Assembly (NCBI GenBank): GCA_003501385.1
Contig: DNPN01000265.1
Location: 1 to 30,522 of the forward strand
Source: Rhizobium sp.
Lineage (GTDB): Bacteria; Pseudomonadota; Alphaproteobacteria; Rhizobiales; Rhizobiaceae
DNA length: 30,522 nt
Direction: 5' to 3'
This document shows positions 1-8,691 of the stretch, in pieces (within the stretch, counting starts at the first letter, position 1; each line of letters begins with the position of its first letter). The position numbers and the translations under genes were made by a program. The notes under the pieces were generated by a model, which saw nothing but the letters and a program-made list of their open reading frames with translations, did no database searches and had not been told where the DNA came from.

Positions 1-3
1 TAA

Positions 4-49
4 AGCATGTCGCGTTTCATTGTCCTCAATGAAACGATAACGTACATGC
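4..49. repeat. Palindromic intergenic repeat, Rhizobiales type
   Basis: Nested inverted repeat. The outer arms are GCATGT (5-10) and ACATGC (44-49). The inner arms are CGTTTCATT (13-21) and AATGAAACG (28-36), around a 6-base loop. It starts with TAAAGCAT, as does the element at 27491. From memory, palindromes that open GCATGTCGCG and close in ACATGCGACAAAA are frequent between genes in Rhizobiales; I cannot count copies here. It lies downstream of the M55 operon. Confidence 0.6.
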
Positions 50-61
50 GACAAAATAAGA

Positions 62-108
62 GCTAAAGCGGGTCGCAGTGAATCCTATTCATTGCGATCC
101 GCTTTAGC
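62..108 (-). terminator. Long stem-loop at the end of the gsi/M55 operon
   Basis: The arms 62-83 and 87-108 pair over 22 positions around a 3-base loop. Two pairs (72/98 and 78/92) are G-U in plus-strand RNA and mismatches in minus-strand RNA. The TAA stop of the M55 peptidase (104-106) lies inside the stem. On the minus strand the stem is followed by a T-rich stretch (CTCTTATTTTG), which suits transcription termination or 3'-end protection of the operon. The arm sequence GCTAAAGCGG looks repeat-derived. Confidence 0.5.
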
Positions 109-922
109 GCAGCATGGCGGACATAGCCGACAGGCTGTTGATCATGCGCACGGCATGTTCCACCGTGGGCGCTTCAAACTCTACCCTGTTGCCGCGGGTG
201 CGCGACAGCGTTGGCCACTGACAAAACAGATCGGCAAGTCTGGTGGACTGGGTTTCAATGGTCACGGCAATCGGGCCAGCCAGAGTAAATTTGGGCGTTT
301 GTTTCGCCTGTTTTACCGCAGCTAAGGCACCTTCGCGAATGGCGAGGCAGGATTGCGAGGGCGACAGGCTGACACCGCTGATGCCGCCGCTTGCTTTTTT
401 GGTTTCGACAAAGACGGTTTTGGGAAACAGGTCTTTGTTCTCGGCAATGAAAACATCATCGCCGCTGCCCATAATAACTGGTACGCCATATTCCCCGGCC
501 AGAGCGCCATAAATGCCGGCCTCACCCAATTCCTGCCCGTTCAGGAAAATCCGCGAAAAAGCAAAGCTGTTGATGGTGTGGGCCAGAATGCCAAAGCCCT
601 GCCCACGGGAATGATAGCCGATCAGGCAAACCCCATCGACGCCAAGTTCAACGCCAGACATCATGCTGAGATAGCGCGGCTTGCCTTGAATGGTGCGGGC
701 GCGTGGGTCCAGCCGATCCGGCGGCATGTTGCGAAACGATCCGTGGGAATCGTTGACAAACACGTCCGTTGCGCCAGCATCAAAGGCCCCGGCAATGGCG
801 GCATTGGCTTCATCGGCCATCAGCAGACGAGCGCGTTCATATTCGCCATTGCCCGCTCGGGTTTGTTCCGTGTGATAAACGCCAGCAACACCCTCGATAT
901 CGACGGAGAGAAGAATTTTCAT
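104..922 (-). CDS. dppA: M55 family D-aminopeptidase (DppA type)
   Basis: This is a zinc aminopeptidase of the family of Bacillus subtilis DppA, which releases N-terminal D-amino acids from short peptides such as D-Ala-D-Ala. At 272 residues it is close to the usual length. The metal ligands known for DppA are present at the same numbers: Asp8 and Glu10 (SVDIEG), His60 (NDSHG), His104 (GYHSRG) and Glu133 (NGQELGE). His115, the proposed catalytic residue, is also there (LAHTINS). There is no signal peptide, so it acts in the cytoplasm on imported peptides. A GGGAG ribosome site lies 6 bases before the ATG. It is the last gene of the rpiR-gsiABCD operon, which parallels the coupling of dppA to a peptide importer in Bacillus. 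The stop codon lies within a repeat-like hairpin. Confidence 0.93.
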   Translation of the reverse strand: MKILLSVDIEGVAGVYHTEQTRAGNGEYERARLLMADEANAAIAGAFDAGATDVFVNDSHGSFRNMPPDRLDPRARTIQGKPRYLSMMSGVELGVDGVCLIGYHSRGQGFGILAHTINSFAFSRIFLNGQELGEAGIYGALAGEYGVPVIMGSGDDVFIAENKDLFPKTVFVETKKASGGISGVSLSPSQSCLAIREGALAAVKQAKQTPKFTLAGPIAVTIETQSTRLADLFCQWPTLSRTRGNRVEFEAPTVEHAVRMINSLSAMSAMLR

Positions 923-949
923 GGGGCACTCCCAAAGGTAGAGGAAGGA

Positions 950-1852
950 TTATTTCCGGTCAATTTTCGGATCAATTGCATCGCGAAGGCCATCGCCTAG
1001 CAGGTTGAAGGCCAGAACGGTGACGAAAATCGCAAGGCTTGGAAATAGCGCCACATGCGGTGCATTGACCATATCGGCTCTTGCGTCATTCAGCATGGCG
1101 CCCCACTCGGGCGTTGGTGGCTGGGCACCGAGACCGAGGAAGGAAAGGCTGGCGGCGGTGATGATCGATGTGCCAAGCCGCATGGTGAAGTAGACCACAA
1201 TCGACGAAAAGGCACCGGGCAGAATATGGCGAAACAGAATGATAAAGTCCGACGCACCAACGCTTTTGACCGCTTCGATATAGGTCATGTGTTTCAGCAC
1301 CAGCGTGCTGCCGCGCACAAGCCTTGCAAAGGCAGGCACGGAAAACACCGCAACGGCGGCCACCACATTGACCATGGAACTGCCGAGAATGGCAACAATG
1401 CCCAAAGCCAGCAAAATGCCGGGAAAGGCAAACAGCACATCACAGATGCGCATCACCACGCGGTCCCACCAACCTTCATAATAGCCTGCCAGTAGGCCAA
1501 AGACCGTGCCGATAAAGCCACCAAGCGTCACAGACAACAGCCCGGTTGCCAGCGAAATCCGCGCACCCATCAAAATGCGGCTGAAAATATCGCGGCCCAG
1601 CGGATCAACGCCAAACCAATGGCTCAGAGACGGTCCGGCATTGATCATGTCGTAGTCGAAGAAGTTTTCAGCATCATAGGGCGCAATCACCGGGGCGGCG
1701 ATGGCCAAAACCATCAGAATAACAATGAACGCCAAGGCTCCAAGCGCCACGGGCTGGCGTTTGAACTTGCGCCAGAACTCGTTCCAGGGGGTGCGAACCG
1801 TGCGGCTGGTCTGTGCAACGGCGGCAATGGGTGCAGATGTTGAATTGCTCAT
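950..1852 (-). CDS. gsiD: Glutathione-type peptide ABC importer, permease GsiD
   Basis: Inner-membrane permease of the DppC/OppC class, 300 residues from the chosen start. It resembles E. coli GsiD along its length as I recall that sequence: the N-terminal [11 protein letters not shown] segment, the periplasmic stretch with [19 protein letters not shown], and [13 protein letters not shown]. The EAA-type loop that contacts the ATPase is seen around [17 protein letters not shown], and the end is [12 protein letters not shown]. The frame opens at 1912, but the first 20 codons overlap the 3' end of gsiC. ATG at 1852 lies 7 bases past the gsiC stop and begins a typical N-terminus. It pairs with GsiC to form the channel energised by GsiA. 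Confidence 0.93.
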   Translation of the reverse strand: MSNSTSAPIAAVAQTSRTVRTPWNEFWRKFKRQPVALGALAFIVILMVLAIAAPVIAPYDAENFFDYDMINAGPSLSHWFGVDPLGRDIFSRILMGARISLATGLLSVTLGGFIGTVFGLLAGYYEGWWDRVVMRICDVLFAFPGILLALGIVAILGSSMVNVVAAVAVFSVPAFARLVRGSTLVLKHMTYIEAVKSVGASDFIILFRHILPGAFSSIVVYFTMRLGTSIITAASLSFLGLGAQPPTPEWGAMLNDARADMVNAPHVALFPSLAIFVTVLAFNLLGDGLRDAIDPKIDRK

Positions 1853-1859
1853 GGCCGGC

Positions 1860-2780
1860 TCATTTATAACGAATTGTCGGATTGATGACGCCGTAGAGCA
1901 TATCCACGACAAGATTGATCAGGATGAATTCCAGCGAGAACATCAGCACAAGCGCTTGAATCACCGGATAATCCCGCTGGTTCACCGCATCGACCAGCAG
2001 ACGGCCAACGCCCGGCCAGTTGAACACGGCCTCCACCACAATGGAGCCGCCCAGCAGAAAACCAAATTGCAGGCCCATCATGGTGACAATCGGGATCAGC
2101 GCATTGCGCAGGCAATGTTTGGCAATCACCACTTTTTCATTCAGACCCTTGGCACGCGCCGTGCGCACATAATCTTCCTGAATCACATCCACAAAGGCGG
2201 CACGGGTAAAGCGGGCCATGACGGCGGCAACGCCTGCGCCCAGCGTCAGGGATGGCAGGATATAATGCCGCCAGCTATCGGCCCCAACGGTAGGAAGCCA
2301 TCCGAGCCAGACGGAGAAGATTTGCATCAGCAACATGCCCAGCGCAAAGGCCGGAAAGGAAATGCCCGATACGGCCACGGTCATGCCCAGCCGATCCAGC
2401 CAGCGGTTGCGAAACACGGCAGAAAAGACGCCAATGATCATACCAACGGACACCGACCAGATCATGCTGGTCAGCGTCAGCAGCATTGTGGGCATGAAGC
2501 GCTCGCCAATTTCGACCGATACCGGCCGATGGGTGCGCATCGACACCCCAAGGTCGCCATGCAGCATGCGGGTGAAATAATCAACGAATTGCTGTGGGAG
2601 CGGCTTGTCGAGGCCAAGCTCGCTGCGCACCAGTGCTACGGTCTGTTCATCCGCATCCTGACCGGCGGCAAGGCGTGCCGGATCACCCGGCAGCATATGC
2701 ACAAACAGAAACACCAGAATGGCGACGATCAGAAGTGTGGGCAGCAGCCCAAACAGGCGCTTGAGAAAATAATTGAACAT
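1860..2780 (-). CDS. gsiC: Glutathione-type peptide ABC importer, permease GsiC
   Basis: DppB-class permease of 306 residues with the standard opening [16 protein letters not shown], a first membrane helix and the [12 protein letters not shown] segment. The central part ([27 protein letters not shown]) and the C-terminus (INPTIRYK) match what I recall of E. coli GsiC closely. The EAA loop follows [24 protein letters not shown]. The frame extends upstream to 2882, but that extension would run through the hairpin at 2871-2896 and lacks membrane character, so ATG at 2780 is preferred. It sits between the gsiB hairpin and gsiD, and forms the transmembrane heterodimer with GsiD. Confidence 0.93.
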   Translation of the reverse strand: MFNYFLKRLFGLLPTLLIVAILVFLFVHMLPGDPARLAAGQDADEQTVALVRSELGLDKPLPQQFVDYFTRMLHGDLGVSMRTHRPVSVEIGERFMPTMLLTLTSMIWSVSVGMIIGVFSAVFRNRWLDRLGMTVAVSGISFPAFALGMLLMQIFSVWLGWLPTVGADSWRHYILPSLTLGAGVAAVMARFTRAAFVDVIQEDYVRTARAKGLNEKVVIAKHCLRNALIPIVTMMGLQFGFLLGGSIVVEAVFNWPGVGRLLVDAVNQRDYPVIQALVLMFSLEFILINLVVDMLYGVINPTIRYK

Positions 2781-2870
2781 GGCAACCGCAGCGAAAGCCT
2801 TCAGGAGAGATGGATGCATTTCCAGCAAAAGTGTGTCGCGGTTTTGCGTTCGGAAATGCGTGAAATGAAT

Positions 2871-2896
2871 GCCCCGGCACAATATTGCGCCGGGGC
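2871..2896 (-). terminator. Stem-loop between gsiB and gsiC
   Basis: Perfect 8-base-pair arms, GCCCCGGC (2871-2878) and GCCGGGGC (2889-2896), around a 10-base A/T-rich loop, 19 bases beyond the gsiB stop. There is no T-run on the minus strand, so it is more likely an RNA-stabilising or attenuating hairpin than a full terminator. It would allow more gsiB than gsiC/gsiD expression. Confidence 0.6.
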
Positions 2897-2914
2897 TATT
2901 TTAAAGCAGCAATC

Positions 2915-4468
2915 TTATTGCTTCAGCGCAATGTCCGAGCTGTCGATATTGCCATCAGGCATGACATAGACGCCCTCAAGCTTGGTTGCCGCAGCCGACA
3001 CATTGCTTTCGGTCACCAGCGGAGCCCAGGGCAGATCCTTCATGATCTGTTCCTGCGCATCGGCATAGAAGGTCTTCTTCTCGTCGTCCTTGGTGGTCTT
3101 CATCGCCTTGGCAATCAGGTCATCGACAACAGGATTGCTGTAATAGGCGGTGTTGTTGAGCTTTGGCGGCCAGGCTTCGGTGGCCAGCAGCGGACGCAGC
3201 GCCCAATCGGCTTCGCCGGTCGAGGACGACCAACCAGCATAATACATCCGCACCTTGGCGGTCTTCGGATCGGGCGCTGTCTGCACCCATTCTGTCCGCT
3301 GGCCCGGCTCAAGTGCCTGAAGCGTTACCTTGATGCCCACCTGCTGCAATTGTTGCTGCAGGAACTGAATGGCCTTTTGCGCCGTGGTGGTGGTGTAGGC
3401 GCTCCACAGGGTGGATTCAAAACCGTTCGGATAGCCCGCTTCCTTCAGCAAAGCGCGTGCCTTGGCTGGATCATAGGGCCATGGTGCAATCTTGTGGGCG
3501 TAGAGCACGCCTTCTGGAACAACACCTTCGGCGGGCTTGGCAAAGCCGCTGAAGGCCACCTTGGCGAGTGCTTCCTTATTGATGGCATAGTTGATGGCCT
3601 GACGGACGCGCAGATCATCAAACGGCTTTTGCAGCATGTTGAAGCTGACATAACGTTCAATGATCGATGGCGAAACCGTGACCGTCAGCTTGGCATTCTG
3701 CTTCAGGTTAGCCACCTGCTCATAGGGCATGGGATAGGCGAAATCAGCCTCGCCAGTCTGCAACATCGCGGCGCGGGTGTTGTTGTCCGGCACGGGCTTC
3801 CAGGTGATTTCATCCACCTTGGGGTAGCCTTTGCGCCAGTAGCCATCAAACTTCTTGGCCTTGACGTAATCGGTCTGCTTCCATTCGACAAATTCGAACG
3901 GGCCGGTGCCAACGGGGTGGAAAGCAATTTCCTTGTTGCCCCATTTTGTCAGAGCGGCTGGCGAAATCATGGCAGCAGAGGCATGGGCCAGCGAGTTGAT
4001 GAACGGGCCAAAGGGCTGCTTCAGGGTGATGCGCACTTCAAGAGGCGAAACAACCTCAACCTTGTCGATCTGGTTGAACTGATTGAAGCGAGCGAGCTTG
4101 TTTTCAGGGTTGCGCACGCGGTCAAAATTGACCTTCACGGCATCCGCATTGAAATCGGTGCCATCCTGAAACTTCACACCCTCTCGCAGCTTGATGGTAT
4201 AGACCAGACCGTCATCGGACACACTATAGCCTGTTGCCAGAACCGGCTGCACCTTCAAATCCTTGTCGAAGCCAAACAGGCCTTCATAGAAGGACTTGGT
4301 TACAGCCGTGGTCAGCGTGGTGTTGGTGTTATAGGGGTCCAGCGTTTCAGCCTGCGTGCTGAGAGCCAGAACCACGCTGCCAGCGGCAAACGATTGGCTC
4401 GCAGTGAGAGCCAGAAAACCTGCTAAGACTGTGGCCGATGCGAGCCGGGACGAAAATCTATGCTTCAT
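2915..4468 (-). CDS. gsiB: Glutathione-type peptide-binding protein GsiB
   Basis: Periplasmic solute-binding protein, family 5, 517 residues. A Sec signal peptide (residues 1-28, ending SQSFA) precedes a standard lobe I start (SVVLALSTQAETLDPYN), then KFQDGTDFNADAV at about 100-111, VGTGPFEFVEW at about 186-196, and VRQAINYAINK in lobe II. Long stretches such as AAMLQTGEA, SPSIIERYVSFN and GWSSSTGEADWAL are those I recall from E. coli GsiB, the glutathione-binding protein. The mature part has no cysteine. Start ATG 4468 is preceded by CAGGAG; the longer frame to 4636 overlaps gsiA. The order gsiA-B-C-D is as in E. coli. It is useful as an in-window reference for the normal order of segments in this fold. 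Confidence 0.92.
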   Translation of the reverse strand: MKHRFSSRLASATVLAGFLALTASQSFAAGSVVLALSTQAETLDPYNTNTTLTTAVTKSFYEGLFGFDKDLKVQPVLATGYSVSDDGLVYTIKLREGVKFQDGTDFNADAVKVNFDRVRNPENKLARFNQFNQIDKVEVVSPLEVRITLKQPFGPFINSLAHASAAMISPAALTKWGNKEIAFHPVGTGPFEFVEWKQTDYVKAKKFDGYWRKGYPKVDEITWKPVPDNNTRAAMLQTGEADFAYPMPYEQVANLKQNAKLTVTVSPSIIERYVSFNMLQKPFDDLRVRQAINYAINKEALAKVAFSGFAKPAEGVVPEGVLYAHKIAPWPYDPAKARALLKEAGYPNGFESTLWSAYTTTTAQKAIQFLQQQLQQVGIKVTLQALEPGQRTEWVQTAPDPKTAKVRMYYAGWSSSTGEADWALRPLLATEAWPPKLNNTAYYSNPVVDDLIAKAMKTTKDDEKKTFYADAQEQIMKDLPWAPLVTESNVSAAATKLEGVYVMPDGNIDSSDIALKQ

Positions 4469-4511
4469 CAATATCTCCTGTGCTGGTTGGGTCAGTTCGG
4501 TAAGTGGTGAT

Positions 4512-6392
4512 TTACATTTTAAACGCGCCAACGCTGTGCCGGGCTGTGAAATGGCCGGGGGATACCTCGTGCAAAGGCTCCACCACCGGCTCATCGCCTT
4601 TTTTGCGCATTGGGCTTGGCAGGTCTTCAACAGCAAATTGCCGTTTCAAATGGCGACGGGCCGGATCGGCAATCGGCACAGCGGCCATCAGCTTTTTGGT
4701 ATAGGGGTGCTGCGGGTTTTCAAAAATCGCCCGGCGGGGGCCAATCTCGACAATCTGTCCCAGATACATCACCGCCACCCGGTGGCTGACGCGCTCCACC
4801 ACGGCCATGTCGTGAGAGATAAACAGATAGGAAATGCCCAGATCCCGCTGCAATTCCAGCAGCAGATTGACGATTTGCGCCTGAATCGACACATCGAGTG
4901 CTGACACCGATTCATCGGCCACCACCACTTTCGGGTTCAGCGCCAAGGCACGCGCAATGGCAATGCGCTGGCGCTGGCCGCCGGAAAACTCGTGCGGATA
5001 GCGCTTGGAATGCTCTGCCGACAGGCCAACCCGCTCTAACAGCCATGCCACACGCTTGCGCGCTTCTTCACCCTTGGCAATGCCGTGGATCAGCAGCGGT
5101 TCCATAATGGAAAAGCCGACCGTCAAGCGCGGGTCCAACGAGGCGAAGGGGTCTTGAAACACCAACTGAATGCTGCGGCGAAGGCCGCGCAATTCGCTGG
5201 CCGGTAGATCAAGAACGTTTCGGCCATCAAATTCAACGCTGCCGCTCTGGCTGTTCACCAGCCGCAGCAGGGAACGCCCCGTGGTGGATTTGCCGCAACC
5301 GGATTCGCCCACCAATGCCAGTGTTTCCCCGGCATGCAGATCAAAACTGACCTTTTCCACCGCATGAACCGAGCGATCAACGCGGTTGAACAGGCCGCGC
5401 CGAACATCAAAGCGGGTGACCAGATCACGCACTTTCAAAATCGGCGGCAGATCAAACCGCGCCGGTGGCTGTTCGGCATGGGTCTGGGTGCTGTCAGCCC
5501 CCACCAGATCAAAGGCGCGCGGACCATCGGTGCCCGCCATGGCCCCGAGACGAGGTACGGCGGCCAAAAGGGCCTTTGTATAGGGGTGGTTCGGGCGCTC
5601 AAACACATCTTTGGATGCGCCATGCTCGACCTTTTCGCCCTGGCGCATGACCAGCACGCGGTCGGCCACTTCCGCCACCACGCCCATATCATGGGTGATG
5701 AACAGCACGCCCATGTTCATGTCGTCCTGAAGCTGACGGATCAGCTGCAAAATCTGCGCCTGAACGGTGACATCCAGCGCTGTGGTCGGCTCATCAGCAA
5801 TCAGCAGCGACGGGCGGCAGGCCAGCGCCATGGCAATCATCACCCGCTGGCGCATGCCGCCGGACAATTGATGCGGAAAGCGGCCAAACACATGCTTGGC
5901 TTCGGGAATGCGCACCAGATCCAGCATGCGCAAGGCTTCCGCGTTGGCACTGGCGTCGCTCATCTTCTGGTGGAGCCGGATGGATTCGGCAATTTGTTCG
6001 CCCACTGTGAACACCGGATTGAGCGATGTCATCGGCTCCTGAAAAATCATGGCAATATCCGCGCCGCGAATGCTGCGCATGGTCGGCGTATCAGCACGCG
6101 CCAGATCCAGCACCTTGCCATTGCTTGGGCGAAACAGCATGGAGCCGCTATCAATCCGTCCGCCGCCATGCTCAATCAGGCGCATCAACGTCAGCGAGGT
6201 GACGGATTTGCCAGAGCCGGATTCACCAACAATGGCAAGGGTTTCACCCCGGCCAACCGCAAAGCTGATATTGCGCACGGCCTGTACCCGGCCCTCGGAT
6301 GTGGCAAAGGATACTGTCAGGTCATCCACCGCCAGAACCTGATTGTCCAGCAGAGAAGGCGCGGTTTTGAGCAGGGTCGCAGAAGATGTCAT
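4512..6392 (-). CDS. gsiA: Glutathione-type peptide ABC importer, double ATPase GsiA
   Basis: Fused double ATPase of 626 residues (E. coli GsiA is similar in length). Domain 1 has Walker A GESGSGKS (56-63), signature LSGGMRQR (176-183) and Walker B LLIADEP. Domain 2 has Walker A GESGCGKS (362-369), signature FSGGQRQR (469-476) and Walker B VVVADES with SALDVS. The C-terminal [12 protein letters not shown] segment is typical of peptide-importer ATPases. It powers GsiC/GsiD at the inner face of the membrane. Start ATG 6392 lies 37 bases after the rpiR stop; the frame extends to 6530 but would overlap rpiR. It is the second gene of the operon, 43 bases ahead of gsiB. Confidence 0.94.
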   Translation of the reverse strand: MTSSATLLKTAPSLLDNQVLAVDDLTVSFATSEGRVQAVRNISFAVGRGETLAIVGESGSGKSVTSLTLMRLIEHGGGRIDSGSMLFRPSNGKVLDLARADTPTMRSIRGADIAMIFQEPMTSLNPVFTVGEQIAESIRLHQKMSDASANAEALRMLDLVRIPEAKHVFGRFPHQLSGGMRQRVMIAMALACRPSLLIADEPTTALDVTVQAQILQLIRQLQDDMNMGVLFITHDMGVVAEVADRVLVMRQGEKVEHGASKDVFERPNHPYTKALLAAVPRLGAMAGTDGPRAFDLVGADSTQTHAEQPPARFDLPPILKVRDLVTRFDVRRGLFNRVDRSVHAVEKVSFDLHAGETLALVGESGCGKSTTGRSLLRLVNSQSGSVEFDGRNVLDLPASELRGLRRSIQLVFQDPFASLDPRLTVGFSIMEPLLIHGIAKGEEARKRVAWLLERVGLSAEHSKRYPHEFSGGQRQRIAIARALALNPKVVVADESVSALDVSIQAQIVNLLLELQRDLGISYLFISHDMAVVERVSHRVAVMYLGQIVEIGPRRAIFENPQHPYTKKLMAAVPIADPARRHLKRQFAVEDLPSPMRKKGDEPVVEPLHEVSPGHFTARHSVGAFKM

Positions 6393-6429
6393 GGCGGATC
6401 GTCTCAATGAAAAAAGGTCAGAGAATGCA

Positions 6430-7335
6430 TCATTCGAACTCGGGCTCGATGTCTTCGGCTGGCGGTTTTGCCGATGCCCGATGAGGATGGTTTGGACCGC
6501 TGTGCAGATAGGGAAGCACGGTATCGACAAGCTGGGTGGCGGCTTGCATGGAGCGACCCGATGCGTAGGACACGGCGGCAGAGAGGGACTCGATCAAGGC
6601 CAGCGCGCTGGCTTCGCAAGCGGCGAAATAGTCGCTTTCCACCTGCGCAAACAGGGCCAGGGTGGCGTTTGCCATCAGGGGCGAGCTGGCATTGTCGGTC
6701 AGCGCCAGCACATTGGCTCCTGCATCGCGCATGCGTTTTGCCAGCGTCAACGTATCGGCCATGTAGCGGGGAAAGGCGATGGCGATCATAAGATCACCAG
6801 CGCGAACTCCATGCAAAGCCCGCGCCGCAAAGGATGCGCCTTCCACGGTTGCGAGCAGACGCACATCATCGCAAAACAGATCCAGCCGCCGCTGCAAAAG
6901 CCCGCCAAGCCAGGCGCTGCTGCCAAGGCCGATGATGGAGATGCGCCGGGCGGATAAAATAGCACTCACAGCCCGCGACAGGGTGTCAGCATCGAGAGCT
7001 TGATGGGTTCTCTCAATGTTTCGGGATATCATGGCCAGATTATTGGCAAACACGTCTGCGGGGTTGGTGGCCGCTTGCGGACCTCGCTGCAATTTTTCCA
7101 CAGGGGCCAGAGCGGTCTCATAGCCCAGCACCAGATCAGCACGAAATTGCGCATATCCCGCAAACCCCAATGCGCGGGCAAAACGATTGACGGTCGGAAC
7201 CGACACGTGAACGATCTCTGCCAACTCTTCGGCCCGCATGGCGGCAACGCGCAAGGGATAATCCAGCACATAATCGGCAATCTGCCGATGGGCAGGCGAA
7301 AGCGTGGCCTGAATGATCCGCTGGGACATCGGCAT
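6430..7335 (-). CDS. RpiR-family transcriptional regulator
   Basis: DNA-binding regulator of the RpiR/MurR type, about 301 residues. The N-terminal helix-turn-helix (about residues 1-75) contains [20 protein letters not shown]. The C-terminal SIS sugar-phosphate-binding fold (about 120-250) begins [13 protein letters not shown]. The start is uncertain. ATG codons at 7335 and 7329 are both possible; a TTG at 7371 opens the frame 12 codons earlier but has a weak ribosome site. It is the first gene of the gsi/M55 operon, so it probably controls that operon and itself. A perfect 14-base inverted repeat at 7384-7428, just upstream, is the likely operator. SIS domains often sense amino-sugar phosphates (MurR senses MurNAc-6-phosphate), which would fit murein-peptide use, but the effector is unknown. 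Confidence 0.9.
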   Translation of the reverse strand: MPMSQRIIQATLSPAHRQIADYVLDYPLRVAAMRAEELAEIVHVSVPTVNRFARALGFAGYAQFRADLVLGYETALAPVEKLQRGPQAATNPADVFANNLAMISRNIERTHQALDADTLSRAVSAILSARRISIIGLGSSAWLGGLLQRRLDLFCDDVRLLATVEGASFAARALHGVRAGDLMIAIAFPRYMADTLTLAKRMRDAGANVLALTDNASSPLMANATLALFAQVESDYFAACEASALALIESLSAAVSYASGRSMQAATQLVDTVLPYLHSGPNHPHRASAKPPAEDIEPEFE

Positions 7336-7383
7336 ACGCTCTTGCTGCGATGTCAGATGGTCATGATCCAAGGTGCCGATCCT

Positions 7384-7428
7384 GATTGAAAAATATCACG
7401 CATGAATCAGTATAGATATTTTTCAATC
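7384..7428. promoter_or_regulatory. Perfect 14-bp inverted repeat, probable RpiR operator
   Basis: GATTGAAAAATATC (7384-7397) and its exact reverse complement GATATTTTTCAATC (7415-7428) are separated by 17 bases. The arm-to-arm distance of 31 bases is about three helical turns, which would place two regulator dimers on one face. It lies between rpiR (minus) and ytfQ (plus), nearer rpiR. RpiR-family sites often contain TGAAA/TTTCA elements, as here. Autoregulation is inferred from position. Confidence 0.55.
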
Positions 7429-7539
7429 GTTCAAGCAAATTCTGGCGGAATTCTGAGCAGCGTTCATGGGTGCGCTATTTTTATGCAATGCGGCATTGGA
7501 TTGATTGTTATAATTGCAGCAATGACAAGAAATCGATCA

Positions 7540-7554
7540 TGCTGCAATGCAGCA
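7540..7554. promoter_or_regulatory. Palindromic operator candidate upstream of ytfQ
   Basis: TGCTGCA and TGCAGCA flank a single central base (7540-7554), immediately before a TATAAT box (7557-7562). A third copy of the half-site, ATTGCAGCA at 7513-7521, is an exact inverted match to TGCTGCAAT at 7540-7548. The position suits repression of the ytf operon. The GntR regulator encoded at the end of that operon is the obvious candidate to bind here, by inference only. Confidence 0.4.
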
Positions 7555-7649
7555 CATATAATACTACTAATCTCTTTACAGCGTTTTGGAATCTGCTTAT
7601 GAATGAGGAATGCACCATGGAGGTGGTGTTATTTTTGGGGAGGATATCC

Positions 7650-8612
7650 ATGAAGACTTTGTGCAAACTCGCGCTTGGCGTGAGCATGATCGCTGTTGCC
7701 TGCTCGTCAGCGATGGCTGCCAATCTCACTGTTGGTTTTTCGCAGATTGGCTCTGAATCTGGCTGGCGTGCGGCTGAAACATCGGTCACAAAAATGCAGG
7801 CTGAAAAGCGCGGCATTACCTTGAAATTCGCTGATGCCCAGCAGAAACAGGAAAATCAGATCAAGGCGATCCGTGGCTTCATCGCGCAAGGCGTGGATGC
7901 CATTCTGGTGGCTCCTGTGGTTGCAACAGGTTGGGAATCGGTTCTGCAAGAGGCCAAGGAAGCCAAGATTCCGGTGATCCTGCTCGACCGCGGTATTGAT
8001 GCGCCTCAGGACCTTTATCTGACATCGGTTGCCTCGGATCAGGTCAAGGAAGGCCGCGTTGCTGGGGATTGGCTGGTGAAGGCTGTGGGCGATAAGGCCT
8101 GCAAGGTGGTTGAATTGCAGGGAACCGTTGGTTCTACCCCTGCCATCAACCGCAAGAAGGGCTTTGAGGAGGCCATCAAAGGTCACTCCAACATTACCAT
8201 TGTGCGCAGCCAGACGGGTGACTTTACCCGCGCCAAGGGCAAGGAAGTCATGGAAGGCTTCTTGAAGGCTGAAAATGGCGGCAAGGACATTTGCGCCATG
8301 TATGCCCACAATGATGACATGGCTGTTGGTGGCATTCAGGCCATCAAGGATGCAGGCTTGAAGCCCGGCAAGGACATCAAGGTTGTGTCAATTGACGGCG
8401 TTCCAGACATTTTTTCGGCCATGGCCGCTGGCGAAGCCAATGCTTCTGTAGAGCTGACGCCGAACATGGCAGGGCCTGCCTTTGATGCCTTGGCCGCTTA
8501 TCTCAAGGACGGCAAGAAGCCTGAAAAATTCATCATCACCGAATCCAAACTCTATACCCCAAGTGATGATCCGAAGGGCGAATACGAGCGCCGCAAGGGC
8601 CTCGGCTACTAA
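7650..8612 (+). CDS. ytfQ: Galactofuranose-type sugar-binding protein YtfQ
   Basis: Periplasmic sugar-binding protein of the ribose/LacI-like class, 320 residues. The signal peptide ends at SAMA (residue 23), followed by NLTVGFSQIGSESGWRAAE, QKQENQIKAIRGFIAQGVDA and VAPVVATGWE. These stretches match what I recall of E. coli YtfQ, which binds galactofuranose. Conserved further on are LLDRGID, VELQGTVGS, SGDFTR-like QTGDFTRAKGKEVMEGF, YAHNDDM and VELTPNMAGPAFDAL. The start ATG at 7650 has GGGGAGGA just upstream. It is the first gene of ytfQRT-yjfF-gntR. A hairpin follows before ytfR. Galactofuranose is the best guess at the ligand; related sugars are possible in rhizobia. Confidence 0.93.
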   Translation: MKTLCKLALGVSMIAVACSSAMAANLTVGFSQIGSESGWRAAETSVTKMQAEKRGITLKFADAQQKQENQIKAIRGFIAQGVDAILVAPVVATGWESVLQEAKEAKIPVILLDRGIDAPQDLYLTSVASDQVKEGRVAGDWLVKAVGDKACKVVELQGTVGSTPAINRKKGFEEAIKGHSNITIVRSQTGDFTRAKGKEVMEGFLKAENGGKDICAMYAHNDDMAVGGIQAIKDAGLKPGKDIKVVSIDGVPDIFSAMAAGEANASVELTPNMAGPAFDALAAYLKDGKKPEKFIITESKLYTPSDDPKGEYERRKGLGY

Positions 8613-8625
8613 CATGTGCTGAATT

Positions 8626-8656
8626 GACCGCGCTTGCTGGAAACGGCTGCGCGGTT
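8626..8656 (+). terminator. Stem-loop between ytfQ and ytfR
   Basis: ACCGCGC (8627-8633) pairs with GCGCGGT (8649-8655), plus a G-U pair outside, with a 15-base loop. A pyrimidine-rich tail (TCTTCTTCTGTT) follows. It lies 13 bases after the ytfQ stop and 35 before the ytfR start, so partial termination or mRNA 3'-end protection is likely. Confidence 0.5.
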
Positions 8657-8691
8657 CTTCTTCTGTTGGAGTGCTGTAGTCGGGTGACGCA

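Larger units (their letters stand above)
7336..7649. other. Divergent control region rpiR / ytfQ
   Basis: This 314-base gap holds no gene I can support. It contains the rpiR-proximal inverted repeat (7384-7428), two TATAAT boxes for the plus strand (7509-7514 and 7557-7562), and TGC(T)GCA-type repeats at 7513-7554. Neither TATAAT box has a good TTGACA at 16-18 bases. An upstream ATG at 7617 is in frame with ytfQ, but the strong GGGGAGGA site (7637-7644) favours the start at 7650. Confidence 0.5.

Noticed and set aside
1701..2969. Long plus-strand open frame (422 codons) over gsiC/gsiD
   Set aside because: It is antisense to two clear permease genes, is rich in His, Gln and Arg as shadow frames are in this base composition, and has no ribosome site or family features.
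2885..4426. Plus-strand open frame of 513 codons antisense to gsiB
   Set aside because: It mirrors the codon structure of gsiB, a well supported binding protein, and has no recognisable domain.
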